Shown here one piece after another: positions 1 through 6,936 of a DNA stretch of 12,190 nucleotides. The first letter of the stretch is position 1, and each line of letters starts with the position of its first letter. The position numbers and the translations under genes are program-made. The stretch comes from Candidatus Woesearchaeota archaeon (GTDB lineage Archaea; Nanobdellota; Nanobdellia; SCGC-AAA011-G17; JACPNG01): NCBI GenBank assembly GCA_018303705.1, contig JAGVXQ010000044.1:1-12190 (forward strand), written 5' to 3'. The notes below the pieces were generated by a model. That model ran no database searches and was not told the DNA's origin. It worked only from the letters and a program-made list of their open reading frames with translations.

Positions 1-722
1 ATGCACAATACAGAAACGCCAAGGGGAATATTGAAATGATTGAGGAACCTTGCCTCTAACTTTAACCAAGCTATCAAGAAAGTGTTTAAAAGACCTTGTT
101 CTATAGATGTGTCTGCTTTGTTTTTCTTCAAGCCAAATGCTCTTTGGATCGTTCTTAGAATTAACACTGGAAAGAATGATATGAAATTTACGTAAGTTAT
201 CTTTTCAATTTTAAATCCTGCAGAAATAACAGAATTTTCAACTTGTTTGATTGTAAACCTCCTTGCGCCATGAACAACAACATCATGGCCCCCATATAGC
301 ATGTTAAATGCAGGAAGCCTTAAAACCAACAAGCCACCTTTGTCCAAGACCCTATAAAACTCAATTATTGCCTTATTATAATCCTTAACATTTTTATGGT
401 ACAAAACTTCAAAGCTGGTAACTAGGTCAAAAGAATTGTCATTGAATGGGATATCTTCTACAGATGCGTTCTTTAAATTCTTTAGGTTATTCAACTTGCA
501 AAATTCTAATGCTTCATCAGATGCATCGATGCCATGAACAGTCCCAAATCTAGAAAGCTTTATCATGTTCATTCCTGTGCCACAGCCTGCATCAAGAATT
601 CTTAAACCAGTTTTTTTGCCCCAGTATTTTTCAAGCAGTGAAAAAATTATTATCCTGTTGCCTACATACCACCAATGTTTCTTGTCCTGGTCAAACATCA
701 ACTGATATTGTTCTTTTTGCAT
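1..722 (-). CDS. Class I SAM-dependent methyltransferase (3' end cut by window edge)
   Basis: Probably methylates a sugar or lipid-linked glycan intermediate in the cytoplasm; the substrate is inferred only from neighbours. Reading from the ATG at 722, 240 codons are visible. An aromatic N-terminus (HWWYVGNR, residues 16-23) precedes the Rossmann motif I LDAGCGTG (43-50), an acidic ribose-binding strand GIDAS (64-68), and the post-motifs EDIPF and NSFDLV (89-101). RVLDKGG (124-130) is the usual motif before strand 5, and HGARRFT (151-157) matches the H-x-RRYT signature of methyltransferases found beside GT2 genes. The visible end (PLGVSVLC) resembles the family C-terminus, so only a few residues are probably missing. 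It is third in a minus-strand operon, five bases after the epimerase stop. Class assignment is secure; substrate unknown. Confidence 0.9.
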   Translation of the reverse strand, partial: MQKEQYQLMFDQDKKHWWYVGNRIIIFSLLEKYWGKKTGLRILDAGCGTGMNMIKLSRFGTVHGIDASDEALEFCKLNNLKNLKNASVEDIPFNDNSFDLVTSFEVLYHKNVKDYNKAIIEFYRVLDKGGLLVLRLPAFNMLYGGHDVVVHGARRFTIKQVENSVISAGFKIEKITYVNFISFFPVLILRTIQRAFGLKKNKADTSIEQGLLNTFLIAWLKLEARFLNHFNIPLGVSVLC

Positions 723-727
723 AGAAA

Positions 728-1735
728 TTACCAATAATGATCTTTGTTGAGCTTTAAAAATTCTACTGTATTCCTAATGCCTTCTTCTAATGGCACCCTT
801 GGAGACCAACCAAGATTTCTGATTTTTGAAATGTCTGGATAAAAGTCGCCTGGCTCCAATAATTTTCTTTCCTTGCTCCAAGTAACATGCTTTATGCTTG
901 CTCTTGTATAATCAGATATAATCTCTGCAACAGCCCTGAAATTTGATGGCTCATCGTTGCCAATATTATAAACATGGCCTATAGCTTCTTTTTTTGAAGC
1001 CAACAACAATAATGCGTCAACACAATCATCCACGTAAAGAAAATCCCTCTTCTTTATGCCATAACCTTCACAACTGTCGCCCATGAGGGGAATTGGTTCA
1101 TATCTCAATGCCAAACCAACAAACCAGTTTGCAACCCCGAATTCAGGGCTTTTTATCTGAGACCTTGGGCCATATACATTGGACAACCTTGTCAAAACAA
1201 CATCCAGGCCTAACCTGCGATGATAAAACCTTGCGTAATCCTCTGCGTCATTCTTTGAGATTTCATGAGAACCAATTGGGTTTCTTGGATGATCCTCATC
1301 AACAGGAAGCCTTAATGCTTCGCCGTACTGGCCACGGCTGCCTGTATATACTAGCTTAACACCATTATTTTCTTCCTTACAGCATTCAAGCAGAGTTACT
1401 GTACCGATTATGTTGTTTTCTATGTCCGGTTTCTGGTCTTTCAGGCCAAGTGTATGGCTCATTTGCGCTGCAAGATGGAATACTATGTGTTTGTTGCGGA
1501 CCAGCTGCCTCAAGCTAGTCTTGTCACAGATGTTTAAATAATTAACATGCACATCATGTTTTATGGGCTCTATGTTGAATTCGTTTCCGCCGCTGGTCTC
1601 AAGCTTGTTATCCACGATCATGACACTTGAGCCTAGATCAACAAGCCTTATTGCCAAATTAGAACCGATGAAACCGAGGCCGCCTGTGATTAAAACGTTC
1701 TTGCCCTTGTAATAACCATTGTATTGGTCTACCAT
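728..1735 (-). CDS. NAD-dependent nucleotide-sugar epimerase/dehydratase (extended SDR)
   Basis: A 335-residue cytoplasmic enzyme expected to epimerise or dehydrate an NDP-sugar feeding the neighbouring glycosyltransferases. The NAD(P)-binding motif TGGLGFIGS is at residues 17-25, with an acidic residue after strand 2 (VDN, 41-43) favouring NAD. FHLAAQ (86-91), the active-site region YTGSRGQYG (130-138), NVYGPR (186-191) and RDFLYVDD (230-237) are all typical of extended SDRs. The usual catalytic YxxxK reads HEISK (157-161), so Tyr is replaced by His while Lys161 remains. A subset of SDR epimerases with N/H-G-x-N-K here is known to me, so the gene need not be dead. The ATG at 1735 overlaps the GT2 stop by 7 bp, with a weak AGGT just upstream. 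Exact sugar reaction cannot be told. Confidence 0.9.
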   Translation of the reverse strand: MVDQYNGYYKGKNVLITGGLGFIGSNLAIRLVDLGSSVMIVDNKLETSGGNEFNIEPIKHDVHVNYLNICDKTSLRQLVRNKHIVFHLAAQMSHTLGLKDQKPDIENNIIGTVTLLECCKEENNGVKLVYTGSRGQYGEALRLPVDEDHPRNPIGSHEISKNDAEDYARFYHRRLGLDVVLTRLSNVYGPRSQIKSPEFGVANWFVGLALRYEPIPLMGDSCEGYGIKKRDFLYVDDCVDALLLLASKKEAIGHVYNIGNDEPSNFRAVAEIISDYTRASIKHVTWSKERKLLEPGDFYPDISKIRNLGWSPRVPLEEGIRNTVEFLKLNKDHYW

Positions 1736-2454
1736 TTTAACAACCTTTTTAGCTTTTTCAGCAAGACAAGTTCATACCACTGGTTTATTAAGCCTATTAA
1801 AACAGCAAATATCTTTCTTGGCCTAAAAAACTGGGATGTGCCATACACCCTAGGGTAATGGTTAACAGGTATATTTTTTATTGTATATCCTGCATCCTGT
1901 ATCTTCTTCATCATTTCTGTGCAGATGAGGCCAGAGTTTGACTCGAGCCTTATGTTGTCAAATATATACCTATGCAGAAGCCTAAAATCGCAGTCAACGT
2001 CCCTTACTTTCAAGCTAAACAAAACATGCATTGTAAAGTTGTAAATATTTCCCATTATCTTCCTGTAAAGCTTGTCTGCACGCTTTATCTTGTAGCCATT
2101 TACGACATCATAATTATCTATATGCGGAAGAAGTTTAGGCAACTCGTAGACATCAAACTGTGCATCACCATCTGTATAAAATACCAGGTCTTTCTTGCTC
2201 GAATGAAACCCTGTTTTTAATGCGCCGCCATAGCCAAGGTTTTTTTGGTGGTGTATGACCCTAACCTTAGGGTTTTTCTTTGCTATATTGTCTGCTATTC
2301 TGCCTGATGCATCTGGAGAGCAGTCATCAACTATTATTATCTCGTAATCGCCTGAATTTTCCTTAAGTACCTTATCTAATTTTTCTGCCATTAATTCAAC
2401 TGTCCCGGCATCATTGTACACTGGAAAGAACGCAGATATACTGTATTTTTTCAT
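1729..2454 (-). CDS. Glycosyltransferase family 2, polyprenyl-phosphate type (DPM1-like)
   Basis: A 241-residue GT-A enzyme that probably transfers a sugar from a nucleotide donor to a polyprenyl (dolichyl) phosphate on the cytoplasmic membrane face. N-terminal strand and P-V-Y-N motif at residues 8-14, nucleotide-binding VDDCSPD at 42-48, GYGGALKTG at 74-82, and metal-binding DGD at 95-97 (TDGDAQFD) are all intact. VDCDFRL (153-159) and HYPRVYG (199-205) match conserved DPM1-like acceptor-side motifs. There is no C-terminal membrane domain, only a basic, hydrophobic tail (LLKKLKRLLKW). It is the first gene of the minus-strand operon with the epimerase and methyltransferase. Donor sugar unknown; an ordinary GT2 using another acceptor is the main alternative. 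Confidence 0.9.
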   Translation of the reverse strand: MKKYSISAFFPVYNDAGTVELMAEKLDKVLKENSGDYEIIIVDDCSPDASGRIADNIAKKNPKVRVIHHQKNLGYGGALKTGFHSSKKDLVFYTDGDAQFDVYELPKLLPHIDNYDVVNGYKIKRADKLYRKIMGNIYNFTMHVLFSLKVRDVDCDFRLLHRYIFDNIRLESNSGLICTEMMKKIQDAGYTIKNIPVNHYPRVYGTSQFFRPRKIFAVLIGLINQWYELVLLKKLKRLLKW

Positions 2455-2470
2455 TTTTTTCTATGCAGCT

Positions 2471-2488
2471 AATATAGCATTTTTTATC
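2471..2488 (-). promoter_or_regulatory. Possible TATA region for the GT2-epimerase-methyltransferase operon
   Basis: On the minus strand two AT-rich elements lie before the ATG at 2454: ATAAAAAATG (2488-2479), about 29 nt upstream, and GCTATATT (2478-2471), about 20 nt upstream. The first would fit a TATA box with a leader of only a few nucleotides. Neither is a clean match, and the call rests on position. Confidence 0.35.
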
Positions 2489-2508
2489 CATAAGAAACCC
2501 AACAAATA

Positions 2509-2517
2509 CTTTAAAAA
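2509..2517 (+). promoter_or_regulatory. Archaeal TATA box for the plus-strand glycan operon; leaderless start expected
   Basis: CTTTAAAAA is centred about 25-26 nt before the ATG at 2539. In archaea transcription starts some 25 nt after the TATA centre, so the RNA would begin at or beside the start codon. No Shine-Dalgarno sequence precedes this ATG, which agrees with leaderless translation. Confidence 0.6.
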
Positions 2518-2538
2518 CATATCGCTGTTCTTGTAGGC

Positions 2539-3543
2539 ATGCTTTACATATTGGTTGTTGCTGCACTTGTAAGCTTCTTTGTTACTTTGTATGCAACACC
2601 CTGGCTGATAAGATACCTAAGAAGAATAGGCCTTGTTGTGCCTGATGCGCATAAAGAAGGCATGCCATTAATACCCTTGTCAGGGGGGCTTGCATTGATG
2701 GCAGGCTTGTTCTCTGGACTCATGACATTCATTTTCTTTGAAACATTCTTTTCCTCGGAAGCAGGATTACTAGAAATGAATGGCAACTCACTGCTTGTAT
2801 TGTTTGCTGCAGCCACTTCAATGCTGATAATAACAATGGTCGGGTTCGTAGATGATTTGATAATAGAAAGAAGCAAGGGTGAATCTGGCGGTTTAAAACA
2901 ATGGCAAAAACCAATATTGACATTAAGCGCGGCGATACCATTGATGGTAATAAATGCAGGAACGAAGAGAATGCTGTTTCCTTTATTCGGGTATGTTGAC
3001 GTTGGCATATTGTACCCATTGGTGATAGTGCCTATAGGTGTTGTTGGGGCTGCAAACATGGTCAACTTGTTAGGCGGGTTTAATGGCATAGAAGCAGGGA
3101 TGGGCATTGTATATATGCTGTCCTTGGGGGCTTATGCATACACTCATGGCAGCTATATTGCTGCGATAATTGCATTCATCACATTTGCTGGATTAACTGC
3201 ATTTTACTTTTACAATAAATTTCCTGCAAAAATATTTCCTGGAGACTCATTAACATACCTTTTGGGGAGTGTGCTTGCTGTCATTGCAATAGTTGGAAAC
3301 ATGGAAAGGGTTACCTTGATAGTCAGCATGCCATTTATTATTGAGTCTATATTAAAAATGAGGGGAAAATTTGAAAAGAAGACCATAGGGTACTGTAAGA
3401 ATGGCAAGGTGTTTTCAAATTACGACAAGATATATTCATTGCCTCACATATTGACAAGAACAGGAAGGTTCACAGAAAGGCATGTGTTTTGGTTTTTGAT
3501 AGTCATACAAACATTTTTTGCTGCAATAATATGGCTAATATAA
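2539..3543 (+). CDS. Polyprenyl-phosphate GlcNAc-1-phosphate transferase, GT4 family (Alg7/AglH-like)
   Basis: An integral membrane enzyme of 334 residues that transfers HexNAc-1-phosphate from a UDP-sugar to polyprenyl phosphate. This is the committing step for a lipid-linked glycan. About ten hydrophobic segments span the protein. Family motifs are present in order: PHxxxP-like region around 36-48, the DD pair in VGFVDDL (D105, D106), the NxxN block NMVNLLGGFNGIEAG (173-187), and FPGDS (233-237). The form NLLGGFNGIE rather than MraY's D-G-x-D-G resembles Alg7/AglH, which argues for N-glycan or surface-glycan initiation over peptidoglycan. Length is usual for the family. It heads an operon with two GT2 genes, the first overlapping by 13 bp. 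The exact N-acetylhexosamine is not determinable here. Confidence 0.92.
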   Translation: MLYILVVAALVSFFVTLYATPWLIRYLRRIGLVVPDAHKEGMPLIPLSGGLALMAGLFSGLMTFIFFETFFSSEAGLLEMNGNSLLVLFAAATSMLIITMVGFVDDLIIERSKGESGGLKQWQKPILTLSAAIPLMVINAGTKRMLFPLFGYVDVGILYPLVIVPIGVVGAANMVNLLGGFNGIEAGMGIVYMLSLGAYAYTHGSYIAAIIAFITFAGLTAFYFYNKFPAKIFPGDSLTYLLGSVLAVIAIVGNMERVTLIVSMPFIIESILKMRGKFEKKTIGYCKNGKVFSNYDKIYSLPHILTRTGRFTERHVFWFLIVIQTFFAAIIWLI

Positions 3544-4265
3544 ACAAAGAACTGTCAATAGTAATACCTGCATACAATGAAGAAGAGAGGATAAGCAAAA
3601 CACTAAAAAAATACACTAATTTCTTCAACAAAAGGCTTGACTATGAGATACTTGTTGTTCTAAACGGATGCAAAGATAAGACCTTGGATATTGTAAAGAA
3701 ATATGCTGGAAAGAATGTGAAATATATCAACATAAAGGAGGCAATAGGCAAGGGCGGCGCTGTAATAGAAGGATTCAATATTGTTGGCGGCAAGTACATG
3801 GCTTTTGTTGATGCTGATTCGAGCACAGAACCAGACCAGCTGTACTACATCTACAACAGGCTGAAAAACAGCGATTATGATGGAGTTATTGGCTCCAGGT
3901 GGTGCAAGGGTGCAAAAATAATGAAGTACCAGCCACTAAAAAGGGTGATAGCGTCGAGAGTGTATAACACAATGGTAAGATTAATATTGTTCCTGCCTTA
4001 TTCTGACACCCAAGCAGGTGCGAAGGCATTCAGGAACAATGCCATAAAATCGATACTTGGAACAGTAATACCTGTTGGCTGGGAGTTTGATGTAGCATTG
4101 CTTTATGCACTAAGAAAAAAGGGATTTAGAATAAAGGAAGTTCCAATAATATGGGCCGACACATTGGGGAGCAGCCTAAAGATAACAAAGACCGCACCAA
4201 AAATGCTAAAGTCTTTATTAAGGATAAGGCTTGAAAACTCTGTGTTTAAGGGATTGCTAAGATGA
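3531..4265 (+). CDS. GT2 dolichyl-phosphate sugar transferase (Alg5/DPM1-like)
   Basis: Predicted to make a polyprenyl-phosphate-linked hexose used as donor on the outer membrane face, or to extend the lipid-linked glycan. Residues 8-16 carry the GT2 start (LSIVIPAYN), then LNGCKD (44-49), IGKGGAV (72-78), the metal-binding DAD (94-96, FVDADSS), GSRW (121-124), DTQAGAKAF (159-167) and WEFDV (184-188). The DTQ-G-KAF and EFD blocks are characteristic of the Alg5/DPM1 group. I chose the ATG at 3531, giving 244 residues, because homology begins just after it. A longer reading from 3489 would add a segment lying wholly inside the preceding gene. It overlaps the GT4 gene by 13 bp and the next gene by an ATGA junction, implying translational coupling. 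Sugar specificity unknown. Confidence 0.9.
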   Translation: MANINKELSIVIPAYNEEERISKTLKKYTNFFNKRLDYEILVVLNGCKDKTLDIVKKYAGKNVKYINIKEAIGKGGAVIEGFNIVGGKYMAFVDADSSTEPDQLYYIYNRLKNSDYDGVIGSRWCKGAKIMKYQPLKRVIASRVYNTMVRLILFLPYSDTQAGAKAFRNNAIKSILGTVIPVGWEFDVALLYALRKKGFRIKEVPIIWADTLGSSLKITKTAPKMLKSLLRIRLENSVFKGLLR

Positions 4266-4891
4266 AGGTTTCCATAGTAATAGCATCTGCACCGGACAGG
4301 GATGCAGAGGTTCTAAACTCATTGAAAAATGTTGATTATGATAAGAAAGATTATGAAGCCATAGTTGTAAGGGGTTTAAATCCAAGCGAGAACAGGAATA
4401 ATGGGATAAAAAAGGCTAAAGGCAAGATAATAGGTTTCATAGATGATGATGCATTGCTTGACAAAAATATATTGAAAAATGCTGAAAGATTTTTTGAGAA
4501 TAATAGGGATATTGACATAATCGGTGGGCCTCAACTAACGCCTAAAACAGATGGATGGTTTGCAAGGGTTTCTGGATATGCATTGGAAAGCTATTTTGGC
4601 ACTAGCAAAATGTCGAAAAGATACAAGGTAGGAAAATTGGATTTGAATGCTGATGAAAATTCTTTGACAAGCGCGAATTGCTTTGCTAGGAGGAGCGTTT
4701 TTAAGAAAATCGATGGCTTTAATGTAAAGCTCTATCCAGGTGAGGATCCTGAGTTCTTTGCAAGGGCCAAGAAGAATGGGTTTAGGATTGCTTATGTGCC
4801 TAATGTTGTCATCTACCATAGAAGAAGAGCCACATTACCAAAATTCATGGAGCAATTCTTCAAGTACGTTTTGTTTTATACATGGTGTTAA
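4262..4891 (+). CDS. GT2 glycosyltransferase, ExoA-like, ending early through an apparent frame change
   Basis: The catalytic domain looks complete: MKVSIVIAS start, the NPSENRNNGI block (40-49), metal-binding DDDA (61-64), GGP (88-90), GEDPEFF (160-166) with its ED acid pair, and YVPNVVIYHRRR (178-189). These resemble ExoA-like GT2s that transfer sugars onto lipid-linked glycans at the membrane. Such proteins usually continue after the QFFKY-type segment (198-202) into a linker and two or more membrane helices. Here the frame instead gives seven unrelated residues and a TAA. A suitable membrane tail follows at once in another frame (4882-5085), so the gene is likely split by an indel near T-rich tracts, or its two parts are made separately. 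The ATG lies in an ATGA overlap with the upstream gene. Confidence 0.82.
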   Translation: MKVSIVIASAPDRDAEVLNSLKNVDYDKKDYEAIVVRGLNPSENRNNGIKKAKGKIIGFIDDDALLDKNILKNAERFFENNRDIDIIGGPQLTPKTDGWFARVSGYALESYFGTSKMSKRYKVGKLDLNADENSLTSANCFARRSVFKKIDGFNVKLYPGEDPEFFARAKKNGFRIAYVPNVVIYHRRRATLPKFMEQFFKYVLFYTWC

Positions 4892-5085
4892 TGCCATTTT
4901 TTTCAATGGTTAATTACATATTTTTATTTCCTTTCTTGGTATATGCTGTTATAAGCTTATTTGCAAGCATTTTTACTGCATTTAAGAAACTGGATTTTTT
5001 GGCCTTGTTTGCATTGCCTTTTATCTTCTTAATGCTTCATTTAAGCTATGGTTTTGGGATGATTTATTACATGATTAAAGATTAA
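4882..5085 (+). CDS. Two-helix membrane tail, probably the detached C-terminus of the preceding GT2
   Basis: A 67-residue reading frame made almost entirely of two hydrophobic stretches (about residues 10-33 and 40-58), ending in HLSYGFGMIYYMIKD. The H-L-S/A-Y-G-x-G ending is typical of the C-terminus of ExoA-like and other membrane-attached GT2s, so I read it as the rest of the upstream enzyme. Its ATG overlaps the upstream TAA by 10 bp, so termination-reinitiation could produce it as a separate subunit. Alternatively it is only joined to the transferase by -1 frameshifting, or the break is a sequencing or assembly error. As an independent gene I recognise no family. The hydrophobic composition is clear; independent expression is uncertain. 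Confidence 0.55.
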   Translation: MVLMPFFSMVNYIFLFPFLVYAVISLFASIFTAFKKLDFLALFALPFIFLMLHLSYGFGMIYYMIKD

Positions 5086-5112
5086 TGAAATTTATTACTT
5101 TTAAGTTAAACA

Positions 5113-5140
5113 ATATATATATATATGTTGATATATTTAT
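5113..5140 (+). promoter_or_regulatory. AT-repeat and TATA-like promoter region of the surface-protein gene
   Basis: Seven AT dinucleotides (5113-5126) and then ATATATTTAT (5131-5140) lie in the 67-bp gap before the ATG at 5153. Their centres are about 34 and 18 nt from the start codon, so neither gives the tidy 25-nt spacing seen elsewhere in the window. One of them probably serves as the TATA box, and the surface protein would then be transcribed apart from the glycan operon. No Shine-Dalgarno is visible. Confidence 0.45.
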
Positions 5141-5152
5141 TTTCTTGAAAAA

Positions 5153-6244
5153 ATGGCAAAAAGAAGTGAAAAAAGAAACTATCTTGTTCTTATTGGAGTT
5201 GCTGTTTTATTGATAGGTATTCTTGGCTTATTTGTTTTAAATGCTGATACATTATATGTGAGCGGCAAAGCTGTGACATCTAGCACAAAATCAGTTATAG
5301 AAAAATCTCCACAAAAAAATGTGCAATGTAGCATTTCAAAAAATATCCCTGTTGGTGAAACTATCACAGGCAATAATAAGTTTGATAACATAATTGGACC
5401 GGATTTGCTATCTTATTTAAACAGGTTTACAATTAATTTTGGTAGTAAGACCATTAAAGCAAGGGAGCTGATAGTATCTGGACAAGCAATTAACGACTTT
5501 AACGATCCGAATTTTGTAACTGTTGCTGATTCTATTTCTAGTCATGACAAAAATTATGAAAATGATGTTTTCTTAGAGTCTACAAAAGATTCGTTGAAGT
5601 ATTACTATGCATTTGATACGCCCATATTGGTTAGCTCTGCCACGCCTGAAAACCCATTGATTATTAAGTTCCTTGGCAAGTTCTTGAAGATAACAGGAAC
5701 GTCTGCTGATGGGACTGCAATTAGCGCTGAATATGGCAATGATCGCCAGATGAAGGTTGGTGAAACTTTTTCAGGTATAAAACTAGAAAATGTAGGCAAT
5801 ACTGGTTCAATAGCAGTTAATGTAAATGGGGTAAGTGGTACTATAGCCGAAGGTAAAACTAAACTAGTTGGTGGAATAAATATTTTTAATTGGGAGTCAT
5901 TTTTTCATAAAAATATAAATAATAGAAAGGCAACTTTAGTGATTGATGCAGGCGAAGCTAAAGAATTTAGGGATGGTGATGTATACATTGGTGAGAATGA
6001 AAACTCCCCTCATTGGACATGGAATATTGGTGGACTGCAAGAGAACACTTTAACTATACCGTCTGCAAAATCTGAGTTTTTAGGGCCGTATATCGGCATT
6101 GAGAATGATATTGTTTATGATGATGCAAGTGACTACCCCCCCACAGTAGGAGAATGCCTTAAATTTCCCAGGCTATATTTGAAAGTGTGCTTGGATAATG
6201 TTCAGAAAAATGCTGCCAAGGTAACTATAAAAGGAAAATGTTAG
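5153..6244 (+). CDS. Membrane-anchored extracellular protein, S-layer-like
   Basis: A 363-residue protein with a basic N-terminus (MAKRSEKRN) and one hydrophobic helix (about 10-30), followed by an extracellular beta-rich region. The segment PLIIKFLGKFLKIT (168-181) and the later stretch KVGETFSGIKLENVG, VNGVSGTIAEG and K-x-VGGINIF (about 197-245) resemble repeats in archaeal S-layer-type proteins. In those, short strands alternate with IKFLGK and VNG-x-xxTIxEG motifs. Four cysteines (C59, C335, C346, C363) are predicted outside the cell and could form disulfides. I checked every Asn and found no N-X-S/T sequon, so ordinary N-glycosylation of this protein is not expected despite the neighbouring glycan genes. 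It is smaller than most main S-layer proteins and could be a minor surface component. Function beyond envelope location is unproven. Confidence 0.7.
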   Translation: MAKRSEKRNYLVLIGVAVLLIGILGLFVLNADTLYVSGKAVTSSTKSVIEKSPQKNVQCSISKNIPVGETITGNNKFDNIIGPDLLSYLNRFTINFGSKTIKARELIVSGQAINDFNDPNFVTVADSISSHDKNYENDVFLESTKDSLKYYYAFDTPILVSSATPENPLIIKFLGKFLKITGTSADGTAISAEYGNDRQMKVGETFSGIKLENVGNTGSIAVNVNGVSGTIAEGKTKLVGGINIFNWESFFHKNINNRKATLVIDAGEAKEFRDGDVYIGENENSPHWTWNIGGLQENTLTIPSAKSEFLGPYIGIENDIVYDDASDYPPTVGECLKFPRLYLKVCLDNVQKNAAKVTIKGKC

Positions 6245-6253
6245 TTCAGAAAC

Positions 6254-6281
6254 ATTTATCGATTTTCTTAAGCAGATAAAT
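6254..6281. terminator. Weak inverted repeat between convergent genes
   Basis: ATTTATC (6254-6260) and GATAAAT (6275-6281) form a perfect 7-bp inverted repeat with a 14-base loop. It lies in the 62-bp gap between the surface-protein stop and the HAD phosphatase stop. Position suits termination for both genes, but the stem is AT-rich and the loop long, so it may be chance. There is no strong oligo-T tract after it in either direction. Confidence 0.25.
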
Positions 6282-6306
6282 TTATTGGAACAAGAAAAAC
6301 ATAATT

Positions 6307-6915
6307 TCATGAAATGTATTTTATTATATCGCTAAGATTGCTGGATCTTACAACATGGGTTGCTACCTTGTTTAAATCTTCAGAAGCAGAATTAAATGCA
6401 ATGGACAAGCCTGCTTCTTTAAATGCTTCAATGTCGGTATCGCTATCTCCGACATAAATACATTCCTTAGTTGAGATGCCCAAATCAGAACATAAGTCAT
6501 GGATTATTTTTGCCTTTTTTTCTTTGCCTGCGCCGATTGGCCAGATGAATTCGCCTGCAACTTTTCCGTTCCTAATGACCAATTCATTAGCGAAAATGTG
6601 GTCTATGCCATAATCTTTTTGTACCCTTCTTGCAACATCTATGCTTGAAGCGCTAATTATTGCAGTCATGTACCCTCTCTGCCTGATGTGATCAAAAGTT
6701 TCTTTAACGCCTGGCAAGTATTCAATGGATTTAACCAAATCATAATATGGCCTTGTATCTTTGCCTTTCCATAATTTAACAACGACTTCTTCTACTAACC
6801 TATCATAATCCATATGAAGATATTTCTTAGTCAATTCTGTGCCTTGATCCAATGTTCCAAATTTTTTATGAAGCTCAATCCAGAAGTTTATGTCTTTGAA
6901 AATTACTCCGTCCAT
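6307..6915 (-). CDS. HAD-family phosphatase, SerB-like; start codon and catalytic Asp problem
   Basis: HAD hydrolases remove phosphate from small molecules through an aspartyl-phosphate; this one resembles phosphoserine-phosphatase-like archaeal members. From the ATG at 6915 there are 202 residues: a helical cap (about 8-65), motif II in AIISASS (85-91), the motif III Lys region GAGKEKK (128-134) and motif IV VGDSDTD (155-161). Motif I should read hhhDxDG. The bases directly upstream encode YKLIAFD in frame, completing KLIAFDMDGVIF, so the nucleophilic Asp sits just before the ATG. Between it and an in-frame TAG (6943-6945) there is no ATG, GTG or TTG. Either translation starts at a rare codon such as ATA at 6927, the base call is wrong, or the gene has lost its start. 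Substrate unknown. Confidence 0.82.
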   Translation of the reverse strand: MDGVIFKDINFWIELHKKFGTLDQGTELTKKYLHMDYDRLVEEVVVKLWKGKDTRPYYDLVKSIEYLPGVKETFDHIRQRGYMTAIISASSIDVARRVQKDYGIDHIFANELVIRNGKVAGEFIWPIGAGKEKKAKIIHDLCSDLGISTKECIYVGDSDTDIEAFKEAGLSIAFNSASEDLNKVATHVVRSSNLSDIIKYIS

Positions 6916-6924
6916 GTCAAAAGC

Positions 6925-6936
6925 TATAAGCTTATA
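6925..6936. promoter_or_regulatory. Palindromic TATA element between divergent HAD and DsbA-like genes
   Basis: TATAAGCTTATA is a perfect 12-bp palindrome. Its centre is 24-25 nt before the ATG at 6955, the spacing of a leaderless archaeal promoter for the DsbA-like operon. On the minus strand the same bases encode the YKLI residues leading into HAD motif I, so if the HAD protein starts upstream of 6915 this element is also coding. Confidence 0.55.

Noticed and set aside
1093..1359. Plus-strand open frame of 88 codons inside the epimerase gene
   Set aside because: It is a shadow of the epimerase, with no start signal or family resemblance.
2544..3107. A 187-codon open frame on the minus strand inside the GT4 gene
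   Set aside because: It mirrors the strongly motif-supported GT4 coding strand, has Pro/Asn/Ser-rich low-information sequence and no recognisable domain.
5113..5126. AT dinucleotide run considered as a microsatellite or origin element
   Set aside because: Seven units in an AT-rich promoter gap are adequately explained as promoter sequence; no flanking repeats or replication genes are present.
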